Virus record (IMG/VR): IMGVR_UViG_3300025759_008281
Coordinates: 1-58,433 of that record
DNA length: 58,433 bases
Source: a virus
Direction: 5' to 3' (one strand)
Below the pieces are notes generated by a model. The model saw only the letters and a program-made list of their open reading frames with translations, had not been told where the DNA came from and did no database searches. Positions within the stretch are counted from its first letter, which is position 1; every line of letters begins with the position of its first letter. Shown here piece after piece: positions 39,844 to 48,756 of this stretch. The position numbers and the translations under genes were made by a program.

Positions 39844-40286
39844 CACAAGTAAAAAAAGTTGACCAAAGAGTTAAAACTACAATAGAAAACACAGTAAAGT
39901 ATCAGATACTTACTTACTGTTTTTTTAATGAAATACGTGTAAATGATTCTGATTTAAGTTTATTAACTGAATTAGCATTATGTGGAAATACTGAAGTACC
40001 TAAGTTTTGTAAGATACTAACTGATAAGAATATTTTTAAAAGTTTGCAGTCTGCAAGAAATGCTATATCTAAAGCACACAAAAAGAATCTTGTAGATAAA
40101 GATTTACAAAAGAAAATATTTTTAAATAGAAGCATTAATGTACAATCAAAAGGATTAGTTCTTCTTGACTATAAAATATTGGGGCAGAAGAAAGAAGTTT
40201 CTGAAGAAGAGAAATCAAATAGAATAAATGTAATAGAGAGAGACACTAATACTGAAGAGCATTATGAAAATGAAAACAATATTTAA
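39840..40286 (+). CDS. Unknown protein downstream of amidase
   Basis: 148 residues, helical with a wHTH-like middle (LTELALCGNTEVPKFCKILT) and Glu/Asn-rich C-terminus. Not recognised. ATGA overlap with the amidase gene and 23-nt overlap with the following membrane gene. Confidence 0.55.
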   Translation: MTQVKKVDQRVKTTIENTVKYQILTYCFFNEIRVNDSDLSLLTELALCGNTEVPKFCKILTDKNIFKSLQSARNAISKAHKKNLVDKDLQKKIFLNRSINVQSKGLVLLDYKILGQKKEVSEEEKSNRINVIERDTNTEEHYENENNI

Positions 40287-40485
40287 ACTACTGATAAGGA
40301 ACACATTAACTCAAATTGCTGTATTAGGAGTTATTATGGTGGGATCTGCAATACTGTCAAACTATATAGATTGGTTTTACAACATAACAGTTATATCTGC
40401 TTTTTTACTTAGCTTGATTGCTGTAGCATTTATTATAAGTAGTATTATTTACGGGATTTTTAAAAAGTTTGATAAAGACAAATGA
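40264..40485 (+). CDS. Two-span small membrane protein, candidate holin
   Basis: 73 residues. Basic N-terminus, two hydrophobic segments (IAVLGVIMVGSAILSNYIDW about 18-37 and ITVISAFLLSLIAVAFIISS about 41-60) and a short basic C-terminus (KKFDKDK). Size and topology suit a holin, and the endolysin is one gene upstream, but no holin family was recognised. ATGA-type overlap with the IHF-like gene. Confidence 0.5.
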   Translation: MKMKTIFKLLIRNTLTQIAVLGVIMVGSAILSNYIDWFYNITVISAFLLSLIAVAFIISSIIYGIFKKFDKDK

Positions 40486-40850
40486 ACCCAAAAAAGTACA
40501 AAGAGTTTAAGGAAGGGATAGCAGAAGAACTTCAAATCCATCCTGATGTAGTAGATGACTTTATAGCTTTCTATTATAATGAGGTTAGAAAAAGTTTATC
40601 TTCCCTTTCTGCTACTCACATTTGGGTGCAAGGTCTTGGAACATTCTCTATGAAGAAAGCAAAGCTAGAGAAGTCCATAAAGAAAAAGAAAAGTCTTCTT
40701 GGCAATTTTAACAAGATGGCATATAATGGCATAGAGAAATCAATGGCAATAAAAGAACAACTTGGGTTGCAAGAAAAAGCATTGGAGATGCTTAATGAAA
40801 GCATACAAAAAAAGAAGGAGTTTAAAGAAAAAAAGAATGGGTCTAAGTAA
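40482..40850 (+). CDS. IHF/HU-like protein
   Basis: 122 residues. The order of helices (EGIAEELQIHPDVVDDFIAF and YNEVRKSLSSL), followed by the strand HIWVQGLGTFSMKKAKLEKS, corresponds to the HU/IHF fold (I-x-L-x-G-F/L-G-T-F). The usual DNA-binding arm is replaced by a basic helical extension. Such a protein is regularly encoded near the terminase in crAss-like phages. Likely bends or packages DNA. Confidence 0.6.
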   Translation: MNPKKYKEFKEGIAEELQIHPDVVDDFIAFYYNEVRKSLSSLSATHIWVQGLGTFSMKKAKLEKSIKKKKSLLGNFNKMAYNGIEKSMAIKEQLGLQEKALEMLNESIQKKKEFKEKKNGSK

Positions 40851-41163
40851 GTACATAGGAGCATTTAAGAATAGTTCAAAGATACTTGAGGGTATCAAGA
40901 ACAATATATTTAAATCAGAGCATGTTGAAGCAGAAGCAGCTCTAAGAATTGATGTTTGTAATAAGTGTAACTTTTTAGATACATCTGGATCAAAGTGTTT
41001 AGTCCCTGGAACACAGCCATGTTGTGGAAGTTGTGGTTGTAGTCTGACTTTAAAAACAAGATCATTATCTTCAGAATGTCCTGAAGGTAAGTGGCCTGCA
41101 TTAATGACTGAAGATGAAGAAGATTTATTAAACCAACAATTAGAAGAAGATGGCAGAGATTAA
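40837..41163 (+). CDS. Cys-rich zinc-binding protein
   Basis: 108 residues from ATG 40837 (the longer frame lies inside the IHF-like gene). CNKC ... C ... PCCGSCGC ... C (about 41-80) gives at least eight cysteines, likely two zinc sites; the C-terminus is acidic (TEDEEDLLNQQLEEDG). It resembles small phage proteins annotated only as hypothetical. Overlaps both neighbours. Confidence 0.6.
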   Translation: MGLSKYIGAFKNSSKILEGIKNNIFKSEHVEAEAALRIDVCNKCNFLDTSGSKCLVPGTQPCCGSCGCSLTLKTRSLSSECPEGKWPALMTEDEEDLLNQQLEEDGRD

Positions 41164-41320
41164 AACTATAGGAGACAGTAACCATAAGTTTGATATTATT
41201 GAGTTTGAGAATTATATTTTTCCAGAGATTCTTAAAATGAAAAAACAGTATCCAAATGATCAAGACTTTGGCAAACATGTAAGAAGACTTCTGACACTTA
41301 ATAACCAAAAAAAATTATAG
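41150..41320 (+). CDS. Small protein, unknown
   Basis: 56 residues from ATG 41150: MAEIKTIGDSNHKFDIIEFE..., ending RRLLTLNNQKKL. It overlaps the Cys-rich gene by 14 nt and ends 2 nt before the nuclease ATG, fitting the operon exactly. Confidence 0.6.
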   Translation: MAEIKTIGDSNHKFDIIEFENYIFPEILKMKKQYPNDQDFGKHVRRLLTLNNQKKL

Positions 41321-41322
41321 TC

Positions 41323-42141
41323 ATGGGTATACAATTTAAAGAAGAAGGTCATATATATGAGAGCATTGATAATGCCGGAATTGAATGGACAAGTGTAACA
41401 TCTTTTGTTGGAATGTTTAAACCAAAGTTTGATGCTAAAGCACAAGCTAAAAAGTCTGCAAAAAATAAAAGATCTAAGTGGTACGGAATGACAGCACAAG
41501 AAATACTTGATGCATGGGAAGGTGAAACACAAAGGGCTATTAAACTGGGTAACTTTTACCACAACCAAAGAGAAGCAGATATTTTAAACTTCAAGACTAT
41601 AGAAAGAGAAGGGGTAGAAGTACCAATTATTAAACCAATATATGATGAAGCAACTGGTGCAAAAATTGCAAGAGTTCAAAAACTAGAAGAGGGAGTGTAT
41701 CCTGAACATATGGTTTACCTTAAGTCTATAGGTCTATGTGGTCAAGCAGATTTAGTAGAAGTTGTTAATGGTGTAGTAAACATACTTGACTACAAGACTA
41801 ACAAAGAAATTAAAACTAAAGGGTTTACAAATTGGGAAGGAATTACATCTAAGATGTATAATCCTGTAAACCATTTAGATGACTGTAACTATAACCATTA
41901 TAACCTACAATTAAGCATTTATATGTATATTATATTGAAGCACAATCCAAAGTTAAAACCTGGCAAGCTTACAATTCAACATGTAAAGTTTAATGAATTA
42001 GGAAAAGATAAGAATGGTTATCCAATCAATGAACATATAGATGGAGAACCAGTATTTGATAAAATAGAACTATATGAAGTACCTTATTTAAAAGATGAGG
42101 TAAAGAATTTAGTATCATGGTTAAAAGAAAACAAACTGTAA
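41323..42141 (+). CDS. PD-(D/E)XK nuclease, late copy
   Basis: 272 residues. GNFYHNQREADIL (His of the N-terminal motif), GLCGQADLVEVV (metal Asp, about 145), NILDYKTNKEI (D-x-K, about 158-168) and YNLQLSIYMYIIL (Q-x-x-x-Y) define a RecB/Cas4-type nuclease. The position just before the packaging genes is conserved in crAss-like phages; it may trim DNA ends or debranch before packaging. Confidence 0.8.
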   Translation: MGIQFKEEGHIYESIDNAGIEWTSVTSFVGMFKPKFDAKAQAKKSAKNKRSKWYGMTAQEILDAWEGETQRAIKLGNFYHNQREADILNFKTIEREGVEVPIIKPIYDEATGAKIARVQKLEEGVYPEHMVYLKSIGLCGQADLVEVVNGVVNILDYKTNKEIKTKGFTNWEGITSKMYNPVNHLDDCNYNHYNLQLSIYMYIILKHNPKLKPGKLTIQHVKFNELGKDKNGYPINEHIDGEPVFDKIELYEVPYLKDEVKNLVSWLKENKL

Positions 42142-42152
42142 AATATTAAAGT

Positions 42153-42473
42153 ATGCCTATAATATATAATCTAGATTACAAGTGGGAAGAATTAGACACA
42201 TTTATTCCAAATGTTCAAAGTACTTTAGGACAAGGAACCAAGCCAGAAGAAATACCACCTATTTCAACTGTTGTAACTTTTGAAATTGGACCACCAATAA
42301 AATTAAATATGGCTGAAGTTATCTATTTTCATACATATTTTAATAATGATGACAGAGTTAAAAATTATGAGAATAATAAGCTAGTTGTTTATCTTAAAAG
42401 TGGAGGTCTTTTATATATAGATAATAAAACTGTTAGTGCCTTTGAAAATCTAATAATACCAGACACTCAATAA
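42153..42473 (+). CDS. Unknown late protein
   Basis: 106 residues, beta-rich with a Pro-rich middle (GTKPEEIPPISTVVTFEIGP). Not recognised. Between the nuclease and the 172-residue gene upstream of terminase. Confidence 0.55.
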   Translation: MPIIYNLDYKWEELDTFIPNVQSTLGQGTKPEEIPPISTVVTFEIGPPIKLNMAEVIYFHTYFNNDDRVKNYENNKLVVYLKSGGLLYIDNKTVSAFENLIIPDTQ

Positions 42474-42475
42474 TT

Positions 42476-42994
42476 ATGATAATAAAACTATTTGACATAC
42501 AGAATAATGAAGTGATTCCAAGTGAACACTGTTATGCTTTAGAGTTTTTAAAAGTTATAATGGATGAATATCCTGAAACTTATCTACAAGTTTACAAGTA
42601 TTTGTTTTATATGACTTGTCCAAACCCAGATATGAACCCTTTCTTTCATCTTCCTGAGAATGATAAAGAAGAAATTATTATTGAAGAGGTAGGATTAGAA
42701 GAATCTACAGAAGATGATTATATTGTAAAAGCTTTAGTTAAGTGTCAAAAAATGTATGAGACACCTACACACAGAGCTTATTTGGGTATAAAGAAAGCTT
42801 TAGATAATATGGCAACATATATGGCTAACACTCCAATTACAGATGGTAGAGATGGTAATATATCTCAGATCCGTGCTGTAGCAAAAGACTTTGATGCAAT
42901 AAGACAGTCCTTTAAAGGGGCATATAAAGATTTACAAGATGAACAACAAACATCTGTAAGAGGAGGTCAAGGATTGGCCTATGACCAAATGTAA
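42476..42994 (+). CDS. Unknown protein in pre-terminase position
   Basis: 172 residues. N-terminal helical half with acidic segment, C-terminal half helical with TPITDGRDGNISQIRAVAKD. Its place shortly before the large terminase gene makes a small-terminase or packaging-accessory role possible, but no DNA-binding motif is evident. Confidence 0.5.
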   Translation: MIIKLFDIQNNEVIPSEHCYALEFLKVIMDEYPETYLQVYKYLFYMTCPNPDMNPFFHLPENDKEEIIIEEVGLEESTEDDYIVKALVKCQKMYETPTHRAYLGIKKALDNMATYMANTPITDGRDGNISQIRAVAKDFDAIRQSFKGAYKDLQDEQQTSVRGGQGLAYDQM

Positions 42995-43015
42995 TTAATA
43001 ATTAAAACTAACAAG

Positions 43016-43237
43016 ATGGAATTTAAAAGATCCGGTGTAATTAAAGCCCTCTACCTAAAGGCACAAGCAGACAAAGCCAAAGCAGAAATGGCTTTAGATT
43101 TATTAGAAAACCAAGCAGTAGGTATTGGTGATCACACAGCTAATGATTTTTTTCAGGATGCTGAAGAAGCTTTACAATTATTAATTGATGCTTCTGATAA
43201 AATTAGTTTGATAGAGGAAAGATTTGATATAGAATAA
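43016..43237 (+). CDS. Small helical protein, unknown
   Basis: 73 residues, two helices (VIKALYLKAQADKAKAEMAL and AEEALQLLIDASDKISLIEE). Not recognised. Leader ATTAAAACTAACAAG resembles the TTAAAACCAA element. Confidence 0.55.
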   Translation: MEFKRSGVIKALYLKAQADKAKAEMALDLLENQAVGIGDHTANDFFQDAEEALQLLIDASDKISLIEERFDIE

Positions 43238-43249
43238 AAACCAATAGTT

Positions 43250-43516
43250 ATGAAAGTTATACCAGTTGGGATGAAAATCCTATTAAAACCAAAAGAAGCA
43301 AGCAAGTATTATCCAGGAACTGAAATACTTATTCCTGAAACACAGCAAAAAGCAGAACCAAAAGGTACTGTTGTAGGTGTAGGAGATAGTGTAACAGATA
43401 TCAAAGAAGGAGACTTTGTTCAGTATAGTGACAGTGCATCAATTATAAAGATGGAGCACAATAATGAAGAGCACTATTTAATTAATAAAGGGGATATTTT
43501 TGCAATCCTGAGATAA
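43250..43516 (+). CDS. groES: GroES-like co-chaperonin
   Basis: 88 residues. MKVIPVGMKILLKP, then GTEILIPETQQKAEPKGTVV, GVGDSVTDIKEGDFVQYSDS and a C-terminal INKGDIFAIL align over the whole length with bacterial GroES (I/V-x-P-x-x-x-x-I/V-L, mobile loop with I-P-x-x, G-x-V-x-x-V-G, V-K-x-G-D). It would cap host GroEL to fold phage proteins, most likely the capsid or portal encoded next. Only the GroES half is present, as in T4 (gp31) and related cases. Confidence 0.85.
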   Translation: MKVIPVGMKILLKPKEASKYYPGTEILIPETQQKAEPKGTVVGVGDSVTDIKEGDFVQYSDSASIIKMEHNNEEHYLINKGDIFAILR

Positions 43517-43519
43517 TAT

Positions 43520-45706
43520 ATGGGTAGATTAATTCCAACATATGAAAAAGGGGTATGGTCAGAGTCTTCATTTGAAACAGATGAGGACTTTGCCAGTTTC
43601 TTAAAAGATATATTCAAAGAGCCAGGTCAGTATGACTTTGATGAGACTGCTTATTTATTTAATGAACAAGCTAGAATCTTTAACACTAAAGGAGTTTACT
43701 GTGATAAACCTTTTAGGTCTAAAGACTTTATGGCTTATTGGGATGATCAGAAGAATAAATGTAGGAATGGTGTAATCTACAAGAATGAAGGTAAGATATG
43801 GTATGTAGCCAGAGATTACTACATGTGGTTAAACTTCTTACCTATATTTGACAAAGAAGAAAAGGCATATGGTTTTGCTAAAGTAAGAGATGCACAGTAC
43901 CATATGGCATTATATGAGTTATTGGCAGAGTTAAACAACAGACATTCTGCAATATTTAAGAAAAGACAGATTGCCTCATCTTACTATCATATGGGTAAAG
44001 TAATAAACCAGTATTGGTTTGAAGAAGGTTCTGTTTGTAAAATTGGTGCAAGTTTAAAAGACTACATTAATGATAAAGGTTCTTGGAAGTTCTTAGAAGA
44101 ATATAGAGACTTTCTTAATGAGCATACAGCTTGGTATAGACCAAGTAATCCTGAAAAAGTTTTACTATGGCAACAACAGATTGAGGTCAGAGTAGGAAAC
44201 AAAAAAACCAATAAAGGATTAAAGTCTAAGATACAAGGTGCATCATTTGAGAAGAATGCAACAACAGGTGTAGGGGGTCCAACAACTTACTTCTTTCATG
44301 AGGAAGCAGGGATTGCTCCAAAGATGATGCAGACATATGAGTACTTACGTCCTGCAATGTCATCAGGAATGTTAACAACAGGTATGTTTATTGCAGCAGG
44401 ATCAGTGGGGGATTTAGATCAATGTGAACCATTAAAGGATATGATACTAAATCCAACTAATAATGACATCTATGCAGTAGAAACCAACCTTCTTGATAAA
44501 GATGGGACAATTGGATTATCAGGTTTGTTTATACCAGAGCAATGGTCCATGCCACCATACATTGACAAGTATGGCAACTCAAAGGTAAAAGAAGCACTTG
44601 CTGCAATATTCAAAGAAAGAGAAGAATGGAAGGCAAAACTAAACCCAGAGCAGTATCAATTAAGGATATCTCAGAAACCAACTAATATTGCAGAAGGGTT
44701 TGCATACAGAAAAGAGTCCATATTTCCTCAAGGGATCCTTTCTAAGCAACTTAAAAGGATTGAAGATAAGGAATACTCATATGAGCATATTGAGCTCACT
44801 AGAGATGAGCAGGGAATAGTTGCAAAGAGAACTACTAAACTTCCAATATCTCAATTTCCTGTAGATAAAAAGATGCAGGATAAAACAGGTTGTTTAGTTG
44901 TATGGGAAAGACCTGTAAAAAATCCAGAGTTTGGAATGTACTATGCATCTATTGACCCCGTATCAGAAGGTAAAACAACAACATCAGATTCATTGTGTAG
45001 TATCTTTGTATATAAGAATCCAGTTGAGGTAACAAGAGAAACTTCAGCAGGATTAGAACAGTTTGTAGAGAAAGATAAAATTGTAGCTGCTTGGTGTGGT
45101 AGATATGATGACATTAATAAAACACATGAGCAATTAGAAAAGATTATAGAATGGTACAATGCATGGACAGTAGTAGAGAACAACATCTCATTATTTATCC
45201 AGCATATGATAAGAAGAAGAAAACAAAAGTATCTTGTACCTAAACAACAAATTGTATTCTTAAAAGATTTAGGATCCAATAAATCTGTGTATCAAGAATA
45301 TGGTTGGAAAAACACAGGTACTTTATTTAAAAGTCACCTCATCTCATATGCATTAGAATTTATCAGAGAAAGTATTGATGATGAATTAGATGAGAATGGA
45401 GAAATAATAAACCAAACTTTTGGGGTTGAAAGGATACCAGATCCGTTGTTATTAAAAGAAATGCTTGCATACTATCCTGGTTTAAACGTGGATAGACTTG
45501 TAGCATTTTCTGCATTGATAGCATTTGCAAAACTCCAACAGTCCAACAGAGGGTATGCAAAAAGAAGGGAATCTGAAACACCAGAAACCTTGCAAAATTC
45601 AGAAAATTTGTATAAATTAAAATATAACCCTTTTAGGAATATGGGCCGTTCCATGTCTAAAAGTAGCACTAAACAAAAAAGATCAGGATTTAAAAATTTT
45701 AAATAA
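43520..45706 (+). CDS. terL: Terminase large subunit
   Basis: 728 residues. ATPase part: KKRQIASSYYHMGK (about 153-166) at the place of the Walker A/adenine motif region, Walker B TTYFFHEEAG (about 256-265). Nuclease part: YYASIDPVSEG (metal Asp, about 474-484), VVENNISLFIQHM (about 552-564) and a late Asp-containing VDRLVAFSALIAF, as in RNase H-like TerL nucleases. The classical G-K-S/T P-loop is not obvious, as in other divergent crAss-like terminases. Packages DNA through the portal. Followed by TAATG into a 50-residue gene, then the portal. Confidence 0.88.
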   Translation: MGRLIPTYEKGVWSESSFETDEDFASFLKDIFKEPGQYDFDETAYLFNEQARIFNTKGVYCDKPFRSKDFMAYWDDQKNKCRNGVIYKNEGKIWYVARDYYMWLNFLPIFDKEEKAYGFAKVRDAQYHMALYELLAELNNRHSAIFKKRQIASSYYHMGKVINQYWFEEGSVCKIGASLKDYINDKGSWKFLEEYRDFLNEHTAWYRPSNPEKVLLWQQQIEVRVGNKKTNKGLKSKIQGASFEKNATTGVGGPTTYFFHEEAGIAPKMMQTYEYLRPAMSSGMLTTGMFIAAGSVGDLDQCEPLKDMILNPTNNDIYAVETNLLDKDGTIGLSGLFIPEQWSMPPYIDKYGNSKVKEALAAIFKEREEWKAKLNPEQYQLRISQKPTNIAEGFAYRKESIFPQGILSKQLKRIEDKEYSYEHIELTRDEQGIVAKRTTKLPISQFPVDKKMQDKTGCLVVWERPVKNPEFGMYYASIDPVSEGKTTTSDSLCSIFVYKNPVEVTRETSAGLEQFVEKDKIVAAWCGRYDDINKTHEQLEKIIEWYNAWTVVENNISLFIQHMIRRRKQKYLVPKQQIVFLKDLGSNKSVYQEYGWKNTGTLFKSHLISYALEFIRESIDDELDENGEIINQTFGVERIPDPLLLKEMLAYYPGLNVDRLVAFSALIAFAKLQQSNRGYAKRRESETPETLQNSENLYKLKYNPFRNMGRSMSKSSTKQKRSGFKNFK

Positions 45707-45858
45707 TGCCAGAGTATCACGTAACATGTTCAGTAAACTATAATCAAATAACTTATTCCTATTGTGATATGAAGCTAGGAGTAATGTATGAATCAGTTTA
45801 TGAATTTGAGTATACACCCCAGGTATTATTTTCATACAGCCATAAGAGTATATCATGA
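45706..45858 (+). CDS. Small protein between terminase and portal
   Basis: 50 residues from ATG 45706, overlapping the terminase stop (TAATG) and ending in TGA that overlaps the portal ATG (ATGA). MPEYHVTCSVNYNQITYSYC..., beta-like and Tyr-rich. Not recognised, but the two couplings leave little doubt that it is translated. Confidence 0.65.
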   Translation: MPEYHVTCSVNYNQITYSYCDMKLGVMYESVYEFEYTPQVLFSYSHKSIS

Positions 45859-48620
45859 GAGTATTAAATGCAATGCAAATAAAAAGTGGGGCTAAGTCAG
45901 AAGGGTATCCTACTACATCAAGTCTTACACAACCAATACAGTTTCTTCCATCAAAGAAGAAAGATGATGACTGGAGAGCCTGGAACATGGATTGGCTAGA
46001 GCTACAAGGTATTGAGTTTTTAAGATTGAATGCAAGAAAACTTTTGAAGAACTATAAGTTAGCCAAAGGTATTATTGATAAAACAGATTACATTGTTGAA
46101 GAGGATAATGAATACAAAGGCATGATGGATGTTCTTACACAAGAAGATTCATCTGCTTTAGAATTAAAGTTCTATCCAATTATTCCAAATGTAATTAATG
46201 TACTATCAGGAGAGTTTTCAAAAAGATATTCTAAAGTACAGTTTAGAGCTGTAGATGATTTATCATACAATGAGATGCTTGAAGCTAAAAGAGCTCAAGT
46301 AGAAGAAAACTTACTTGCAGATGCAGAAGCAAAGTTGGTAGCTAGAATGTTAGAGATGGGTATGGACCCAGGATCTGAAGAAGCACAACAAGAACTTAAT
46401 CCTGAAAAAATTAAAACACTTCCTGAAATAGAAGACTTCTTTTCTAAAGATTATAGAAGTATGGTAGAGGAGTGGGCATCACATCAGTTAAATGTAGATG
46501 AAGAGAGATTTAAAATGCAAGAACTAGAGGAAAGAGCATTCCGTGATATGCTTATTACTGATAGAGAATTCTGGCACTTTAGAATGTTAGAGGATGATTA
46601 TGATGTTGAATTATGGAATCCTGTTTTAACATTCTATCAAAAATCTCCTGATACTAGATACATATCTGATTCTAACTTTACTGGAAAGATAGACTTAATG
46701 ACTGTAGCTGATGTTGTAGATAAATACGGATATTTAATGACAGAAAACCAGCTTCACTCACTGCAAGACATCTATCCAGCTAAATCAGCATTGTATCAAG
46801 TTAATGGGTATCAGAATGATGGAGCATATTATGATCCTTCTAGGTCTCATGAATGGAATACACAAATGCCTGGTTTAGCTTATAGAAAGTTTGTAAGTAA
46901 CTGGTCAGATGATCCTGCAAGAGGTGGTGATATTATAAGTGCTATCCTAAATGAAGGGGATGATGTTACTCTATGGGGTGAAGGTGAGTTAATGAGAGTG
47001 ACTACAGCATACTGGAAAACTCAAAGAAAAGTTGGTCACCTTACTAAGATTGAGAAGGATGGTGAAATTATCCAAGAAATAGTTGATGAGACTTTTAAAG
47101 TTACATGCAAACCAATCTATGATACATCTATCTTTAAAAATAAAAAGAAAGAGAATTTAGTAGAAGGAGAACATATTGACTGGATATGGGTTAATGAAGT
47201 TTGGGGTGGTGTTAAGATTGGACCAAACTTACCTGCATTCTGGAGATCAAATATGTCTTCTGATAATATTAATCCTATTTACTTGGGTATTAATAGAACT
47301 AAACCAGGAAGAATACCATTCCAGTTTAAAGGAAATAATAACCTATATGGGTGTAAACTTCCTGTAGAAGGTAGAGTATTCTCTGATAGAAATACAAGAT
47401 CTACATCACTGGTTGACCTTATGAAGGCATATCAAGTAGGATATAACATGGTAAATAACCAAATAGCAGATATCCTAGTAGATGAGCTTGGTACTGTAAT
47501 CATGTTTGATCAGAATGCATTACCAAGACACTCAATGGGAGAAGATTGGGGTAAACATAATTATGCTAAAGCTTGGACAGCAATGAAGGACTTTAGTATG
47601 TTACCACTTGATACTTCTATTACAAACACTGAGAATGCTACAAACTTTAATCATTATCAGACATTAAACTTAGAACAAACAAACAGATTGATGTCTAGGA
47701 TTCAGTTAGCTAACTATTTTAAACAACAGTGTTTTGATGCTATTGGTATTAATCCTCAGAGATTAGGTTCTCCAATTGGACAAGAAACTGCAACAGGAGT
47801 TACTCAAGCATTGAACCAATCATATGCACAAACAGAAACTTACTTTACACAGCACTCAGATAACTTAATGCCAAGAGTACACCAGATGAGAACAGACTTA
47901 GCACAGTACTATTATAGTTCAAATCCAAGTGTTAGGTTACAGTATATATCTTCAGAGGCTGAAAAAGTAAACTTTACAATAAATGGTACAGATTTATTAC
48001 TAAGAGATTTTAATATCTTCTGTACAACTAGGACAAACCACAGACAAATTCTTGAGCAGCTTAAACAATTAGCTCTTACTAATAATACAACTGGTGCATC
48101 AATCTATGACCTTGGTAATATTGTTAAGGCTGATAGTATTGCAGAAGTTTCTGATATACTTAAAGATGCTGAAGCTAAGCAAATGCAGATTAGACAGCAA
48201 GAAATGCAACAGCAACAACAAATGCAGCAAGAGCAAATCCAAGCTAAGCAGCAAGAAGAACAAATGAAGTTACAGTTTGAGCAAGCTGAGAATGAGAAAG
48301 AAAGACAAAAAGATGTTTTAGTTGCTGAGATTAGATCTGCAGGTTATGGAGCTGGGCAAGACATTAACCAAAACTTACAATCTGATTTTAAAGATTCTAT
48401 GGATGATTTAAGAAAGAGGTCTGAATATAGGGAGCAAATGGACTTTAAAAGAGAGCAAGCTTCTGTAAAAAATTCTATGGATAAAGATAAGTTAACTATA
48501 GAAAGAGAGAAGTTGTCAACTCAAAGGGATATTGCAGATAAAAACTTGCAGATAGCTAGAGAGAATAAAAACAAATATGATGTACAATCACCTAAAAAAG
48601 ATAACAAAAAAGATCAATAG
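45855..48620 (+). CDS. Portal protein (large crAss-like type)
   Basis: 921 residues. Helical N-terminal domain beginning about residue 40, a long clip/wing region (repeated aromatic strands, GEHIDWIWVNEVWGGVKIGP) and a C-terminal low-complexity Gln/Glu/Lys coiled coil (QQEMQQQQQMQQEQ near residues 780-800). The large size, position right after TerL and before scaffold/capsid, and QETATGVTQALNQSYAQTE segment fit the oversized portals of crAss-like phages. Forms the dodecameric DNA channel. Confidence 0.8.
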   Translation: MRVLNAMQIKSGAKSEGYPTTSSLTQPIQFLPSKKKDDDWRAWNMDWLELQGIEFLRLNARKLLKNYKLAKGIIDKTDYIVEEDNEYKGMMDVLTQEDSSALELKFYPIIPNVINVLSGEFSKRYSKVQFRAVDDLSYNEMLEAKRAQVEENLLADAEAKLVARMLEMGMDPGSEEAQQELNPEKIKTLPEIEDFFSKDYRSMVEEWASHQLNVDEERFKMQELEERAFRDMLITDREFWHFRMLEDDYDVELWNPVLTFYQKSPDTRYISDSNFTGKIDLMTVADVVDKYGYLMTENQLHSLQDIYPAKSALYQVNGYQNDGAYYDPSRSHEWNTQMPGLAYRKFVSNWSDDPARGGDIISAILNEGDDVTLWGEGELMRVTTAYWKTQRKVGHLTKIEKDGEIIQEIVDETFKVTCKPIYDTSIFKNKKKENLVEGEHIDWIWVNEVWGGVKIGPNLPAFWRSNMSSDNINPIYLGINRTKPGRIPFQFKGNNNLYGCKLPVEGRVFSDRNTRSTSLVDLMKAYQVGYNMVNNQIADILVDELGTVIMFDQNALPRHSMGEDWGKHNYAKAWTAMKDFSMLPLDTSITNTENATNFNHYQTLNLEQTNRLMSRIQLANYFKQQCFDAIGINPQRLGSPIGQETATGVTQALNQSYAQTETYFTQHSDNLMPRVHQMRTDLAQYYYSSNPSVRLQYISSEAEKVNFTINGTDLLLRDFNIFCTTRTNHRQILEQLKQLALTNNTTGASIYDLGNIVKADSIAEVSDILKDAEAKQMQIRQQEMQQQQQMQQEQIQAKQQEEQMKLQFEQAENEKERQKDVLVAEIRSAGYGAGQDINQNLQSDFKDSMDDLRKRSEYREQMDFKREQASVKNSMDKDKLTIEREKLSTQRDIADKNLQIARENKNKYDVQSPKKDNKKDQ

Positions 48621-48630
48621 GAAATAAAGA

Positions 48631-48641
48631 TTTGTACGTTA
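48631..48641 (+). promoter_or_regulatory. Variant of the late motif (TTTGTACGTTA)
   Basis: Nine of eleven positions match TTTGTATATTA and it is followed by GCTATATAC. It lies in the 136-nt gap before the scaffold gene, 115 nt upstream of its ATG. Confidence 0.35.
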
Positions 48642-48756
48642 GCTATATACTGCATAAAATGAAAATTATAGATTAAAATATTTTAAGTTTAATTACAAAA
48701 TAATATCTATATTGTATGTGTAAACAATAAGTTAATCATTTAAAACCAACAAAAAA

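Noticed and set aside
48180-48260. CAG-rich repeat in the portal gene as a possible mobile or repeat element
   Set aside because: It is a Gln-rich coiled-coil coding stretch in frame, common in large portals.
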